Positions 10,172 through 17,900 of a stretch of DNA of 56,642 nt are shown here, piece after piece (the first letter of the stretch is position 1; each line of letters starts with the position of its first letter). The notes under the pieces are model-generated. The model made no database searches and had not been told where the DNA came from. It was given only the letters and a program-made list of their open reading frames with translations. Origin of the DNA: Levilactobacillus zymae DSM 19395. GTDB lineage: Bacteria; Bacillota; Bacilli; Lactobacillales; Lactobacillaceae. Both the position numbers and the translations under genes were made by a program. Where the stretch lies: assembly GCF_001434115.1 (NCBI RefSeq), contig NZ_AZDW01000029.1, positions 1-56,642 of the forward strand, given 5' to 3'.

Positions 10172-10188
10172 TTTTAGTTGAATCGTTG

Positions 10189-10217
10189 AGGTCGAGCCAG
10201 GGCGCTCGGCCTTTTTT
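10189..10217 (+). terminator. Terminator after xylT1
   Basis: A 9-bp stem (10189-10197 with 10204-10212, one G-T pair) is followed by six T residues. Confidence 0.85.
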
Positions 10218-10365
10218 GCTGAGTTTGAAAAATATTTTTTTCGAAAAGTATTAGCGGAATACCCGCTTTTCTTAAGGGGAAAGAACCTTGATAACTATTA
10301 GTTTTTTTCAATATGTTATCTGGAAATGTATGGATTTCTTTCGTATATTACTGCACAAATTTCAG

Positions 10366-10437
10366 ATATAGCGCTTTCATTTTTGCGGCAACCGCGCTAT
10401 ACTAATGTCATGGTTGGTTGCGTGCATCAACCAACTT
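10366..10437 (+). promoter_or_regulatory. xylT2 control region: cre, promoter and XylR operator
   Basis: A cre-like ATATAGCGCTTTCA (10366-10379) overlaps the -35 TTTCAT (10375-10380). The -10 TATACT (10398-10403) follows after 17 bp, then a XylR dyad with perfect 8-bp arms GTTGGTTG/CAACCAAC (10413-10420 and 10428-10435). This is the most symmetrical XylR operator in the window. The layout repeats that of xylA and xylT1. The 333-bp gap between the two xylT genes holds nothing else recognisable. Confidence 0.78.
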
Positions 10438-10504
10438 ACATATAAAGCCATTTCCGGTGACTTTAAATCTCACGGGCAACACCGCGAAAAGGGAGCAATA
10501 AAAG

Positions 10505-11878
10505 ATGCGAAAAGTATCGACTGGGTTTGTGTACTTCTTCGGTGCCCTCGGAGGACTACTCTTTGGGTACGATACCGGGGTTATCTCCGGGGCCATCCTG
10601 TTCATTCAAAAGCAAATGAACTTGGGATCCTGGCAACAGGGTTGGGTCGTTAGTGCCGTTTTATTGGGAGCCATTTTAGGGGCCGCCATCATTGGACCAT
10701 CGTCTGACCGGTTTGGTCGGCGGAAGCTTCTGCTATTATCTGCGATTATCTTCTTTGTTGGGGCCTTAGGGTCAGCGTTCTCACCAGAATTCTGGACGTT
10801 GATTATTTCCCGGATCATCTTAGGGATGGCCGTTGGGGCCGCTTCAGCGTTGATTCCAACTTACTTGGCTGAATTATCACCAGCCGATAAGCGGGGGACC
10901 GTTTCTAGTTTGTTCCAGTTGATGGTCATGACCGGGATTTTCCTGGCCTACGTCACCAACTACACCTTCTCCGGCATGTACACTGGCTGGCGTTGGATGT
11001 TAGGGTTTGCGGCGATTCCAGCTGCTCTGTTGTTCTTAGGTGGGTTAATCTTACCTGAATCACCACGGTTCTTGATCAAGCAAGGTCACATGGATACGGC
11101 GCGTGAAGTGCTGGACACCATGAATAAGCACGACCAAACCGCTGTGAACAAGGAAGTTGCCCAGATTCAAGAACAAGCCAAAATCAAGAGTGGTGGCTGG
11201 TCCGAACTCTTCAGTAAGATGGTTCGTCCTTCCCTGATTATCGGGATTGGCTTAGCTATTTTCCAACAAGTCATGGGTTGTAACACCGTGTTATACTACG
11301 CACCAACCATCTTCACCGACGTTGGGTTCGGGGTCTCAGCTGCCTTGTTAGCCCACATCGGGATCGGAATCTTTAACGTGATTGTCACCGCTGTGGCCGT
11401 GGCCATCATGGATAAGATCGACCGGAAAAAGATGTTGATCGGTGGGGCCATCGGGATGGGGGTTTCCCTGTTCATCATGAGTATCGCCATGAAGTTCTCT
11501 CACGGGTCCTTCACCGCCGCCGTGGTTTGTGTCATCGCCTTGACCGTTTACATCGCCTTCTTCTCCGCAACTTGGGGCCCGGTTATGTGGGTCATGATTG
11601 GGGAAGTCTTCCCATTGAACATTCGTGGGTTAGGGAACTCCTTTGCCAGTGTTATCAACTGGACGGCCAACATGGTCGTTTCCCTGACGTTCCCATCCTT
11701 ACTGGACTTCTTCGGTACCGGGAGCCTGTTCATCGGTTATGGGGTTCTCTGCTTTATCTCCATTTGGTTCGTGCACAAGATGGTCTTCGAAACGCGGAAC
11801 CGTTCTTTGGAAGAGATCGAAGCAACCTTACGGGCCAAGAGTGGCGAAAAGGAAGCCAAGTTCTCTGCACAAAACTAG
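10505..11878 (+). CDS. xylT: D-xylose-proton symporter, sugar porter MFS (copy 2)
   Basis: A 457-residue paralogue of the preceding transporter with the same 12-helix sugar-porter motifs (GYDTGVISGAILFI, SDRFGRRK, PESPRFLI, QQVMGCNTVLYYAPT). Differences from copy 1 cluster in the central cytoplasmic loop (residues about 190-220) and at the C-terminal tail, while substrate-channel helices are almost unchanged. The intergenic control regions differ in sequence although they have the same elements, so copies may differ in strength of repression. Silent-site divergence within the coding regions argues against an assembly artefact. Confidence 0.9.
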   Translation: MRKVSTGFVYFFGALGGLLFGYDTGVISGAILFIQKQMNLGSWQQGWVVSAVLLGAILGAAIIGPSSDRFGRRKLLLLSAIIFFVGALGSAFSPEFWTLIISRIILGMAVGAASALIPTYLAELSPADKRGTVSSLFQLMVMTGIFLAYVTNYTFSGMYTGWRWMLGFAAIPAALLFLGGLILPESPRFLIKQGHMDTAREVLDTMNKHDQTAVNKEVAQIQEQAKIKSGGWSELFSKMVRPSLIIGIGLAIFQQVMGCNTVLYYAPTIFTDVGFGVSAALLAHIGIGIFNVIVTAVAVAIMDKIDRKKMLIGGAIGMGVSLFIMSIAMKFSHGSFTAAVVCVIALTVYIAFFSATWGPVMWVMIGEVFPLNIRGLGNSFASVINWTANMVVSLTFPSLLDFFGTGSLFIGYGVLCFISIWFVHKMVFETRNRSLEEIEATLRAKSGEKEAKFSAQN

Positions 11879-11903
11879 TCTGAAATTTAATTGAATTACG
11901 CTT

Positions 11904-11933
11904 AAAGGTCATTCCAGAGAGGGTGGCCTTTTT
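11904..11933 (+). terminator. Terminator after xylT2
   Basis: An imperfect stem AAAGGTCA/TGGCCTTT with a long loop is followed by T residues; it is weaker than its neighbours. Confidence 0.6.
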
Positions 11934-12095
11934 GCACGTTAAGTGACCATAGAAGATGGAAAATAATTATCAGAGTATATAACTAGCTATCTAAATTAAA
12001 GCGTGGATAATAGTGACCAATAATGAAGTAGAAAAAGTGGTTGTTCCGTGACTGATTGGTTGTCACTATAAATAAATACCTTGTGAATTGTTATT

Positions 12096-12109
12096 CGTAA
12101 GCGTTTTCT
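12096..12109. promoter_or_regulatory. cre site ahead of the AraC-type regulator
   Basis: CGTAAGCGTTTTCT reads on the minus strand as AGAAAACGCTTACG, a close cre match. A -10-like TATGCT (12123-12128) lies downstream. A GGTTGGTTT stretch near 12151 resembles one arm of the XylR operator but lacks a good partner. Confidence 0.65.
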
Positions 12110-12229
12110 TTAAGCGCGAAATTATGCTAAAATTTAGACAATGAAAACGGTTGGTTTTTCTTTAAACTAGTCCCAGAATGACCAAAATAGGTTACGAATT
12201 GACAAAAATAGAATTAAAGATGAAAGGTG

Positions 12230-13144
12230 ATGGCTCCCGTGACGAATGATTTTGTAGCGATTCCGAGTTTAGAATCAAGTATTCGACTGTTTGGTGGTCA
12301 TATGCGAACCGTAGCGGGAGGCTGGAAGTTCTTTGGCCAGCAACACCAGTCATTTGAACTGATGTGTGTAGTTTCCGGACAACAGGTCACGGAGATGAAA
12401 AATTTACCACCCATGGTCTACGGGGCAGGCGAGGCGCTGATCATCTCGCCGGGGACCTGGCATATCAACGCTAATGCCAGCCAGACCACGCCGATGACCT
12501 ACATCACCTGTCATTTTGATATGGAAAATTTGAGCCTTAAATCTGAAATCATCAGTAACATTGCGAATTCCGTATATCGTGCGGATAGCTTTTTTGGCCA
12601 ACTCGCCTTCAAAACGGCTCAAGATTTTGTGCACATTAGTGCGGATAGGTCGCTATCGGGGGAGGAAAAGCGTCTGAAGTTACAGATCATCTTCCTCTCA
12701 TTTCTGTTCGCCATCGTGCATAATGGAAAAAAATTCAAGAAGAGTGACACTAATTATACCGACCGGGAAGCCCAATTGGCGCGGTCGTTGGCAACGTTGA
12801 TCGCCGACGATTTGAAATCGGATCAACCTAGCCTGAACAGTTTTGAGGAAAATTGTCAGCGACTTAGCATCAGCACCGGTTACGGGCACCGGGTCTTTCG
12901 CAAGGTGTACGGCATCACGCCACTGCACTATTTGGAAGACAAAAAGTACAGTAAAGCCAAGCGGCTCTTGGGGTCGCCCGAGTACACCATCGAACAGGTC
13001 GCCCAGATGGTCGGGGCTCAGAACCTTTCCGTTTTTAGTAAACAATTCAAGAAATGGTCGGGCATCACGCCCAGTAAATACCAGAAAAATGCCAAGAATA
13101 AGCGTCAAGTTCGGACCGTTAAGGGTGGCGGTTACTTCGAGTGA
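12230..13144 (+). CDS. AraC-family transcriptional regulator
   Basis: A protein of about 304 residues with an N-terminal cupin-like sensor (residues about 25-110; GAGEALIISPGTWH is the typical strand-turn) and a C-terminal pair of helix-turn-helix motifs (residues about 190-290; TIEQVAQMVGAQNLSVFSKQFKKWSGITPSKYQ). Such regulators usually activate sugar-uptake genes when the sugar binds. It sits between the xylT pair and the GPH transporter-GH43 pair, and the latter is the likely target. The start is uncertain: GTG 12227, ATG 12230 or GTG 12239 all lie near AAAGGTGATG, and 12239 has the best spacing. Confidence 0.88.
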   Translation: MAPVTNDFVAIPSLESSIRLFGGHMRTVAGGWKFFGQQHQSFELMCVVSGQQVTEMKNLPPMVYGAGEALIISPGTWHINANASQTTPMTYITCHFDMENLSLKSEIISNIANSVYRADSFFGQLAFKTAQDFVHISADRSLSGEEKRLKLQIIFLSFLFAIVHNGKKFKKSDTNYTDREAQLARSLATLIADDLKSDQPSLNSFEENCQRLSISTGYGHRVFRKVYGITPLHYLEDKKYSKAKRLLGSPEYTIEQVAQMVGAQNLSVFSKQFKKWSGITPSKYQKNAKNKRQVRTVKGGGYFE

Positions 13145-13270
13145 AAAAGGTCACGATTCGACAAAAAGCCGTCACTTCTGATTATAGATTTCCGGCTTGT
13201 ATTCGATTACACTAACTGTAGAGATTAGGAAATCAGTCATGGCCATGACGCTTATTTTTTTAATCTAACC

Positions 13271-13284
13271 GGAAAGCGCTTTCT
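13271..13284. promoter_or_regulatory. cre site ahead of the GPH transporter
   Basis: GGAAAGCGCTTTCT is nearly perfectly palindromic and fits the cre consensus. It lies 38 bp ahead of the transporter ATG, probably inside or just downstream of the promoter. Confidence 0.75.
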
Positions 13285-13321
13285 TTAAATTGAGGGTTTT
13301 ATTTGAAGGGAGTTCATACAG

Positions 13322-14800
13322 ATGGCAGCAAATACGGAATCAACACCCGCAAAGCCGGAGACGACCGATGAATTTGCTAAGTTATCTTGGCGTGAGCGAA
13401 TTAGTTATGGTGCTGGGGATTTAGCGCAGAACTTAATCTTCGGGACCGTTGGCTCAATGCTTTTGTTCTATCTCACCACGGTTTACGGTATTTCAGCCGC
13501 CGCTGGGGCCACCATTTTCTTAGTTGTTCGGTGGGTCAACGTGTTCTGGGATCCTTGGGTGGGTGCCTTTGTCGATAAGCACAATTTTAAAGCCGGTAAA
13601 TACAAACCTTACCTGATTTACGGTGGGATTCCACTGACGATCATGGCCGCCTTGCTCTTCTTACCAAGCGCAAGTCTCCGGGGCAACATCATGTACGCCT
13701 TTATTTCTTACCTGGCAACTGCTTTAATTTATTCGTTCGTTAACATTCCTTACGGGGCCTTAAACGCTTCGTTAACGCGGGATAACGACGAAGTTTCCAC
13801 GTTGACCACGGTCCGGATGACCGAAGCCAACATCGGGAACCTCTTGGTTTACACCTTCTTGCCATTATTTGTTCAAATGGCGTCACCAAATCTGCAATCC
13901 AAGGACATTGGGTTCTTTGGGATTCACATGCAATTAGGGGATTACACCTCACCTAAAGCCGGGAAGGCCTACTTCCTGGTCATGGCCATCTACATGATCA
14001 TTGGGTTCATCATGTTAATGTGCACTTACGGTGGGATTAAGGAACGGGTTCTTCCAACTAAGGAAGAAACGTCAACCGTTAAGTACTCTGACTTATGGTT
14101 CGAATTCAAGAACAACAAGCCGTTACAAGTTTTAGGCTTCTTCTTCCTGATTGGCTTTACCTTCATGTTCTTTGGGAACACCGTTTGGCCATTCTACATG
14201 CAATACAACATCGGCCACTCCGAATGGTTAGCTTCGATTAACTTGATTGGGTCGATTCCTGGGATTTTCTTAGTCTTCTTATGGCCAATCGTCCGCAAGA
14301 AGATTGGGAAGAAACAATTCTTCTACATTTTCTTACTCCTGTTCGTTATCGGGACCTTGGTTCTGTGGGTTTGGTCCATGCCAGCCTTCAAGAACAGCGT
14401 GGCCTTAGGGTACATCGGCCGGTTCTTGATGCAATGGGGGATCACCGCCGCTACTGGTTACATGTGGTCCTTAGTTCCCGAAGTCGTTTCTTACGGCGAA
14501 TACAAGTCCAAGAAGCGGGTTGCCGGGATCATCAACGCCATCATGGGGCTGTTCTTCAAGATTGGGTTGGCACTTGGGGGGATCATCCCTGGGTACATCA
14601 ACGCCTTCTTCAAGTTTGACGGGAACAGCGCAACCCAAAGTGCTGGTGCTTTGATGGGGATTCAATGGTCCATGATCTGGTTACCAATCATCTTGGCCTT
14701 CGTTGCCATGTGGGTCATGAGTCGTTACCCATTGACTGATAAGCAAGTCGTTGAGATTAACGAAACCTTGGAAAAGGAACGGCGTGAAAACGCAATTTAA
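13322..14800 (+). CDS. GPH-family xyloside/oligosaccharide:cation symporter (XylP-like)
   Basis: A 492-residue, 12-helix symporter of the glycoside-pentoside-hexuronide family. Family features include the N-terminal WRERISYGAGDLAQNLIFG (residues about 22-40), the loop DPWVGAFVDKHNFKAGKYKPYL (about 76-97, DPxxG and GKYKP) and the late motif VSYGEYKSKKRVAGI (about 385-399). Related proteins import isoprimeverose or xylo-oligosaccharides. The GH43 beta-xylosidase starts 36 bp downstream in the same transcript, so the pair would import and split xylo-oligosaccharides. Its strongly biased codon usage suggests high expression. The exact substrate is inferred. Confidence 0.87.
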   Translation: MAANTESTPAKPETTDEFAKLSWRERISYGAGDLAQNLIFGTVGSMLLFYLTTVYGISAAAGATIFLVVRWVNVFWDPWVGAFVDKHNFKAGKYKPYLIYGGIPLTIMAALLFLPSASLRGNIMYAFISYLATALIYSFVNIPYGALNASLTRDNDEVSTLTTVRMTEANIGNLLVYTFLPLFVQMASPNLQSKDIGFFGIHMQLGDYTSPKAGKAYFLVMAIYMIIGFIMLMCTYGGIKERVLPTKEETSTVKYSDLWFEFKNNKPLQVLGFFFLIGFTFMFFGNTVWPFYMQYNIGHSEWLASINLIGSIPGIFLVFLWPIVRKKIGKKQFFYIFLLLFVIGTLVLWVWSMPAFKNSVALGYIGRFLMQWGITAATGYMWSLVPEVVSYGEYKSKKRVAGIINAIMGLFFKIGLALGGIIPGYINAFFKFDGNSATQSAGALMGIQWSMIWLPIILAFVAMWVMSRYPLTDKQVVEINETLEKERRENAI

Positions 14801-14836
14801 CCCTGTATTTTAAGTTAGGAAAGGATGCATTTCGTT

Positions 14837-16462
14837 ATGAAAATTCAGAACCCCGTTTTACCTGGTTTTAACGCGGACCCCAGCTTCATTCGGGTCAACA
14901 ACACGTATTACATTGCGAACTCGACTTTCGAATGGTTCCCCGGTGTCCGGTTACACGAATCCCAAGATTTAGTGCACTGGAACCTGTTACCATCCCCGCT
15001 GTCGACCACGACGCTCCTGGACATGAAGGGCAACCCTTCATCCGGTGGGATCTGGGCACCAGACTTATCCTATGCAGACGGTAAATTCTGGTTGGTTTAC
15101 ACCGATGTTAAGGTCACGGAAGGTCCTTTCAAGGACGTCCAAAACTACCTGACCACGGCGACCGACATTCACGGCCCATGGACGGACCCGATCAAGCTGA
15201 ACAACTTAGGCTTCGATGCGTCCCTGTTCCACGATAAGAACGGCCGGAAGTACCTGGTTCAACAGACCTGGGATCACCGTGAATACCACCACCCATTCAA
15301 CGGGATTACCCTGACCGAATTTGACACCAAGACCATGAAACTCAAGCCAGAAACGGCTCGCAACATCTACAACGGCGACGACGTTAAGTTAGTCGAAGGA
15401 CCACACTTGTACCAAATCAACGGGTACTACTACCTGTTCGCCGCTGAAGGTGGGACCGTCTTTACCCACCAAGAAGTCGTCGCCCGTTCCAAGACGCTCG
15501 ACGAATTATCCTTCGAAGGCGAACCAGATGGGCCATTCATCACCAACATGGATACGCCGGACTTCTACTTACAAAAGCAAGGTCACGGGGCATTGGTTGA
15601 TACGCCAGAGGGCGAATGGTACTACGCATCGTTGGTTTCTCGTCCTTGGAACCATGCGACGGAATCGTCTCATGATCCACGGGGCTGGAGCACCTTAGGC
15701 CGTGAAACATCCATTCAAAAGGTTGAATGGGACGACCAAGGCTGGCCACGCGTGGTCGGCGGTCATGGTGGCCAAGTGGAAGTAGATGCGCCTAAGGGGG
15801 CCATCGAAACCAAGGCCCCGAAGGACCACTCCCAACACGATGACTTTGACAGCGACAAGCTGGACTTGAACTGGAACACCTTACGGCAACCCTTCACTGA
15901 TAAGTTAGGGACTGTGGGGAACGGGAAGTTGACCTTAGTCGGGAACCACTCCTTATCCAGCACGTTCGACGTTTCCATGATTGCGCGGCGTTGGCAAGCC
16001 TTCAACTTTGATGCGGAAACCAAGGTGAAGTTTGACCCAGCCCGTTACGAAAACATGGCCGGTCTGGTCAACTTCTACAACGACAAGCACTATTCCTGGA
16101 TCTACATCACCCGGGATGAAAAGCGCGGTCCCGTGATTGAAATTGCCCAAAACGACAACAACAATTACACGTCGTTCTTGAAGGACCAAGCCATCCAGAT
16201 TCCAGCCGGAACGGAATACGTTTGGTTCAAGACCAAGGTTCGCAAGCAATCGTACACTTACGAATACTCGTTTGACGGCATCGACTGGCACGAAATCCCA
16301 GTTGAATTAGACGCAGCGATTCTGTCTGACGATTACGTTCTGCAGACGTACGGTGGTTTCTTCACCGGGGCCTTCGTGGGCTTGGCTGCTGTCGACTACG
16401 CTGGTTACGGCCAGACTGCCGAATTCGACTACTTCGATTACAAGGAATTGGGCGACGATTAG
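14837..16462 (+). CDS. GH43 beta-xylosidase
   Basis: A 541-residue cytoplasmic glycosidase with an N-terminal five-bladed beta-propeller and a C-terminal beta-sandwich (from about residue 325), typical of the GH43 xylosidases. Inverting catalytic residues can be placed: base Asp in PGFNADPSF (residue about 14), the pKa-modulating Asp in LGFDASLF (about 127) and acid Glu in LVEGPHLY (about 187). ATG 14837 is preferred because it gives the family's usual MKIQNPVLPGFNADPS start and has GGAAAGG upstream; an in-frame ATG at 14825 abuts that site. It works with the GPH transporter and feeds xylose to xylA. With GH120 in the same locus, two unrelated xylosidases serve one pathway. Confidence 0.95.
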   Translation: MKIQNPVLPGFNADPSFIRVNNTYYIANSTFEWFPGVRLHESQDLVHWNLLPSPLSTTTLLDMKGNPSSGGIWAPDLSYADGKFWLVYTDVKVTEGPFKDVQNYLTTATDIHGPWTDPIKLNNLGFDASLFHDKNGRKYLVQQTWDHREYHHPFNGITLTEFDTKTMKLKPETARNIYNGDDVKLVEGPHLYQINGYYYLFAAEGGTVFTHQEVVARSKTLDELSFEGEPDGPFITNMDTPDFYLQKQGHGALVDTPEGEWYYASLVSRPWNHATESSHDPRGWSTLGRETSIQKVEWDDQGWPRVVGGHGGQVEVDAPKGAIETKAPKDHSQHDDFDSDKLDLNWNTLRQPFTDKLGTVGNGKLTLVGNHSLSSTFDVSMIARRWQAFNFDAETKVKFDPARYENMAGLVNFYNDKHYSWIYITRDEKRGPVIEIAQNDNNNYTSFLKDQAIQIPAGTEYVWFKTKVRKQSYTYEYSFDGIDWHEIPVELDAAILSDDYVLQTYGGFFTGAFVGLAAVDYAGYGQTAEFDYFDYKELGDD

Positions 16463-16496
16463 CCACTGATTCTACGCATAGGCTTCATGTAATTTA

Positions 16497-16540
16497 CCCA
16501 GTCAAAAAATGGCGTCCCGTGCACGGGGGCGCCATTTTTG
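16497..16540 (+). repeat. Terminator and left copy of a 44-bp direct repeat
   Basis: A strong terminator (AAAAAATGGCG.../...CGCCATTTTT) after the GH43 gene. The whole 44-bp block recurs at 20797-20840 with one difference (G versus A at the 30th-31st base), exactly 4300 bp away in direct orientation. The two copies bracket an AT-richer three-gene insert. Confidence 0.88.
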
Positions 16541-16588
16541 CGTACGGATAGGATTAATGATTACGCGAGAACAGGACGTTATCTGGGG

Positions 16589-16594
16589 TATAAT
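16589..16594 (+). promoter_or_regulatory. -10 element of the HTH-PfkB gene
   Basis: A perfect TATAAT, 37 bp ahead of the ATG. The -35 is not clear. It lies just inside the left repeat of the insert, so the insert has its own promoter. Confidence 0.55.
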
Positions 16595-16631
16595 GAATGG
16601 ATAATCAAACTAGAAATGGAGCCCTGTAAAA

Positions 16632-17696
16632 ATGACCTCACGTGAACAACAGATCTTGGAATGGATCAAACAAAACCCAATGATTAGTCAAAACGAGTTA
16701 GCAGAGCTAGCTGGTATTACGCGTTCGGGAATTGCAGCACACGTCTCAAACCTTGTTAAAAAAGGCTACCTTCAAGGAAAGGGATATATTGTTGCACCCG
16801 AAAGTTATGTGGTGGTTGTTGGGGGAATTACTTTGGATATCTTTGGTATTCCGGATGATGAGGTAATTGAAAAAAAGTCAAATTCTGGGGTTATCTATTC
16901 CGACGTTGGGGGACTGGGACGAAACATTGCGGTTAATTTAACGAAATTGGAGATACCTAATTACTTTATTTCGGTATATGGCCATGATTCTGCCGGTGAA
17001 GAATTTAAAAAAGATGCACTGGAGAAAAAATTGAATATTACCTATGCTAGTCAAATTTCGAGTATGCCAACATCACGTTACCTGTATATTAATCAGACAA
17101 GTGCTAAACGAATTTTTGGCGTAGATGATAGTCGAATTCATGATGAAATTACTCCTGAATTTTTAAAAAGTCGACTGACGATTTTACGAAATGCGAAGAT
17201 GATTGTGATAGATCCTAACCTTCCAGAAAAAACAATTGCTTGGTTGTATCATAATTTTCAGCAACCATTATTAGCAGATTCCATCAATAAAGTAACTCGG
17301 TTAAAACCAGGGATTGAAGCGTTGGATACATTGGTGTTAAATGCTGATGAATCTCAAGCTATTACGGGGATTAAAATTATTGATCGTCAATCGGCGGAGC
17401 AGTGTGCAGATAAATTACTCGCTATGGGAATTACAAACGTATTTATTTACGATGCAGAGGTTGGATTCCTTTATCAAAATCAGGAAGATACCATCTATGC
17501 ACCGGTCACCCTGACTAAGGTTTTAAACACAAACGGGGTTGGTGCGGCGGCATTGGCAGCTATTATCTATGCGCGACGCCAAGGATTGACCACAAAGCAA
17601 ACAGCGAAAGTTACTCGGGTGGCAGCGCAAAGTGCCATGACTACCTATCTGAACATTTACGAAGGAATGGCACCAGAACTTTTAGAAGACCATTAA
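16632..17696 (+). CDS. HTH-PfkB carbohydrate-kinase-like protein lacking the catalytic Asp
   Basis: A 354-residue protein: a winged helix-turn-helix (residues 1-55; SQNELAELAGITRSGIAAHV) joined to a PfkB/ribokinase fold (residues about 60-345; SDVGGLGRNIAVNL is the first PfkB signature). The second signature, normally DTTGAGDxF, reads NTNGVGAAAL, so the catalytic Asp is Ala305 and the anion-hole GAG is altered. Phosphotransfer is therefore doubtful, and a ligand-sensing transcription regulator is a reasonable alternative. It precedes a GH28 gene whose upstream region carries tandem palindromes. The gene is visibly AT-richer than the xylose locus and lies in the repeat-bounded insert. Live relatives include pseudouridine and fructokinase-type kinases with HTH extensions. 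Confidence 0.8.
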   Translation: MTSREQQILEWIKQNPMISQNELAELAGITRSGIAAHVSNLVKKGYLQGKGYIVAPESYVVVVGGITLDIFGIPDDEVIEKKSNSGVIYSDVGGLGRNIAVNLTKLEIPNYFISVYGHDSAGEEFKKDALEKKLNITYASQISSMPTSRYLYINQTSAKRIFGVDDSRIHDEITPEFLKSRLTILRNAKMIVIDPNLPEKTIAWLYHNFQQPLLADSINKVTRLKPGIEALDTLVLNADESQAITGIKIIDRQSAEQCADKLLAMGITNVFIYDAEVGFLYQNQEDTIYAPVTLTKVLNTNGVGAAALAAIIYARRQGLTTKQTAKVTRVAAQSAMTTYLNIYEGMAPELLEDH

Positions 17697-17707
17697 GTTT
17701 CAACTAG

Positions 17708-17735
17708 AGACCGGCGAAGAACGGGTCTTTTTTTT
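17708..17735 (+). terminator. Terminator after the HTH-PfkB gene
   Basis: A short stem AGACC/GGTCT with a partly paired loop is followed by a run of eight or more T residues. Confidence 0.75.
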
Positions 17736-17744
17736 AGCCTTTTT

Positions 17745-17780
17745 ATAAACAAATGTTTATCGACATAAATAAATGTTTAC
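17745..17780. promoter_or_regulatory. Tandem palindromic operators ahead of the GH28 gene
   Basis: ATAAACAAATGTTTAT (17745-17760) and ATAAATAAATGTTTAC (17765-17780) share 14 of 16 bases and start exactly 20 bp apart, two helical turns. The first has perfect 6-bp arms. This is the layout expected for cooperative binding of a dimeric regulator; the HTH-PfkB protein encoded just upstream is the natural candidate. Confidence 0.6.
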
Positions 17781-17816
17781 AAAAAGTTTTGGACGTGATA
17801 TTCTTTAATTGTGATA

Positions 17817-17830
17817 AGTAAGCGTTTACA
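17817..17830. promoter_or_regulatory. cre site ahead of the GH28 gene
   Basis: AGTAAGCGTTTACA reads on the minus strand as TGTAAACGCTTACT, a full match to the cre consensus. It indicates that the GH28-transporter pair is under CcpA control even though it lies in an apparently acquired segment. Confidence 0.82.
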
Positions 17831-17900
17831 TATTCTAACAAAATCATCAAACAGACGACGGTCACTTGATGAAAAATGGTGGTAAGAAAGCAGGGATAGC

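Noticed and set aside
12151-12175. XylR operator ahead of the AraC-type gene
   Set aside because: GGTTGGTTT resembles one arm, but the opposite arm (AAACTAGTC) is poorly matched and the spacing is off.
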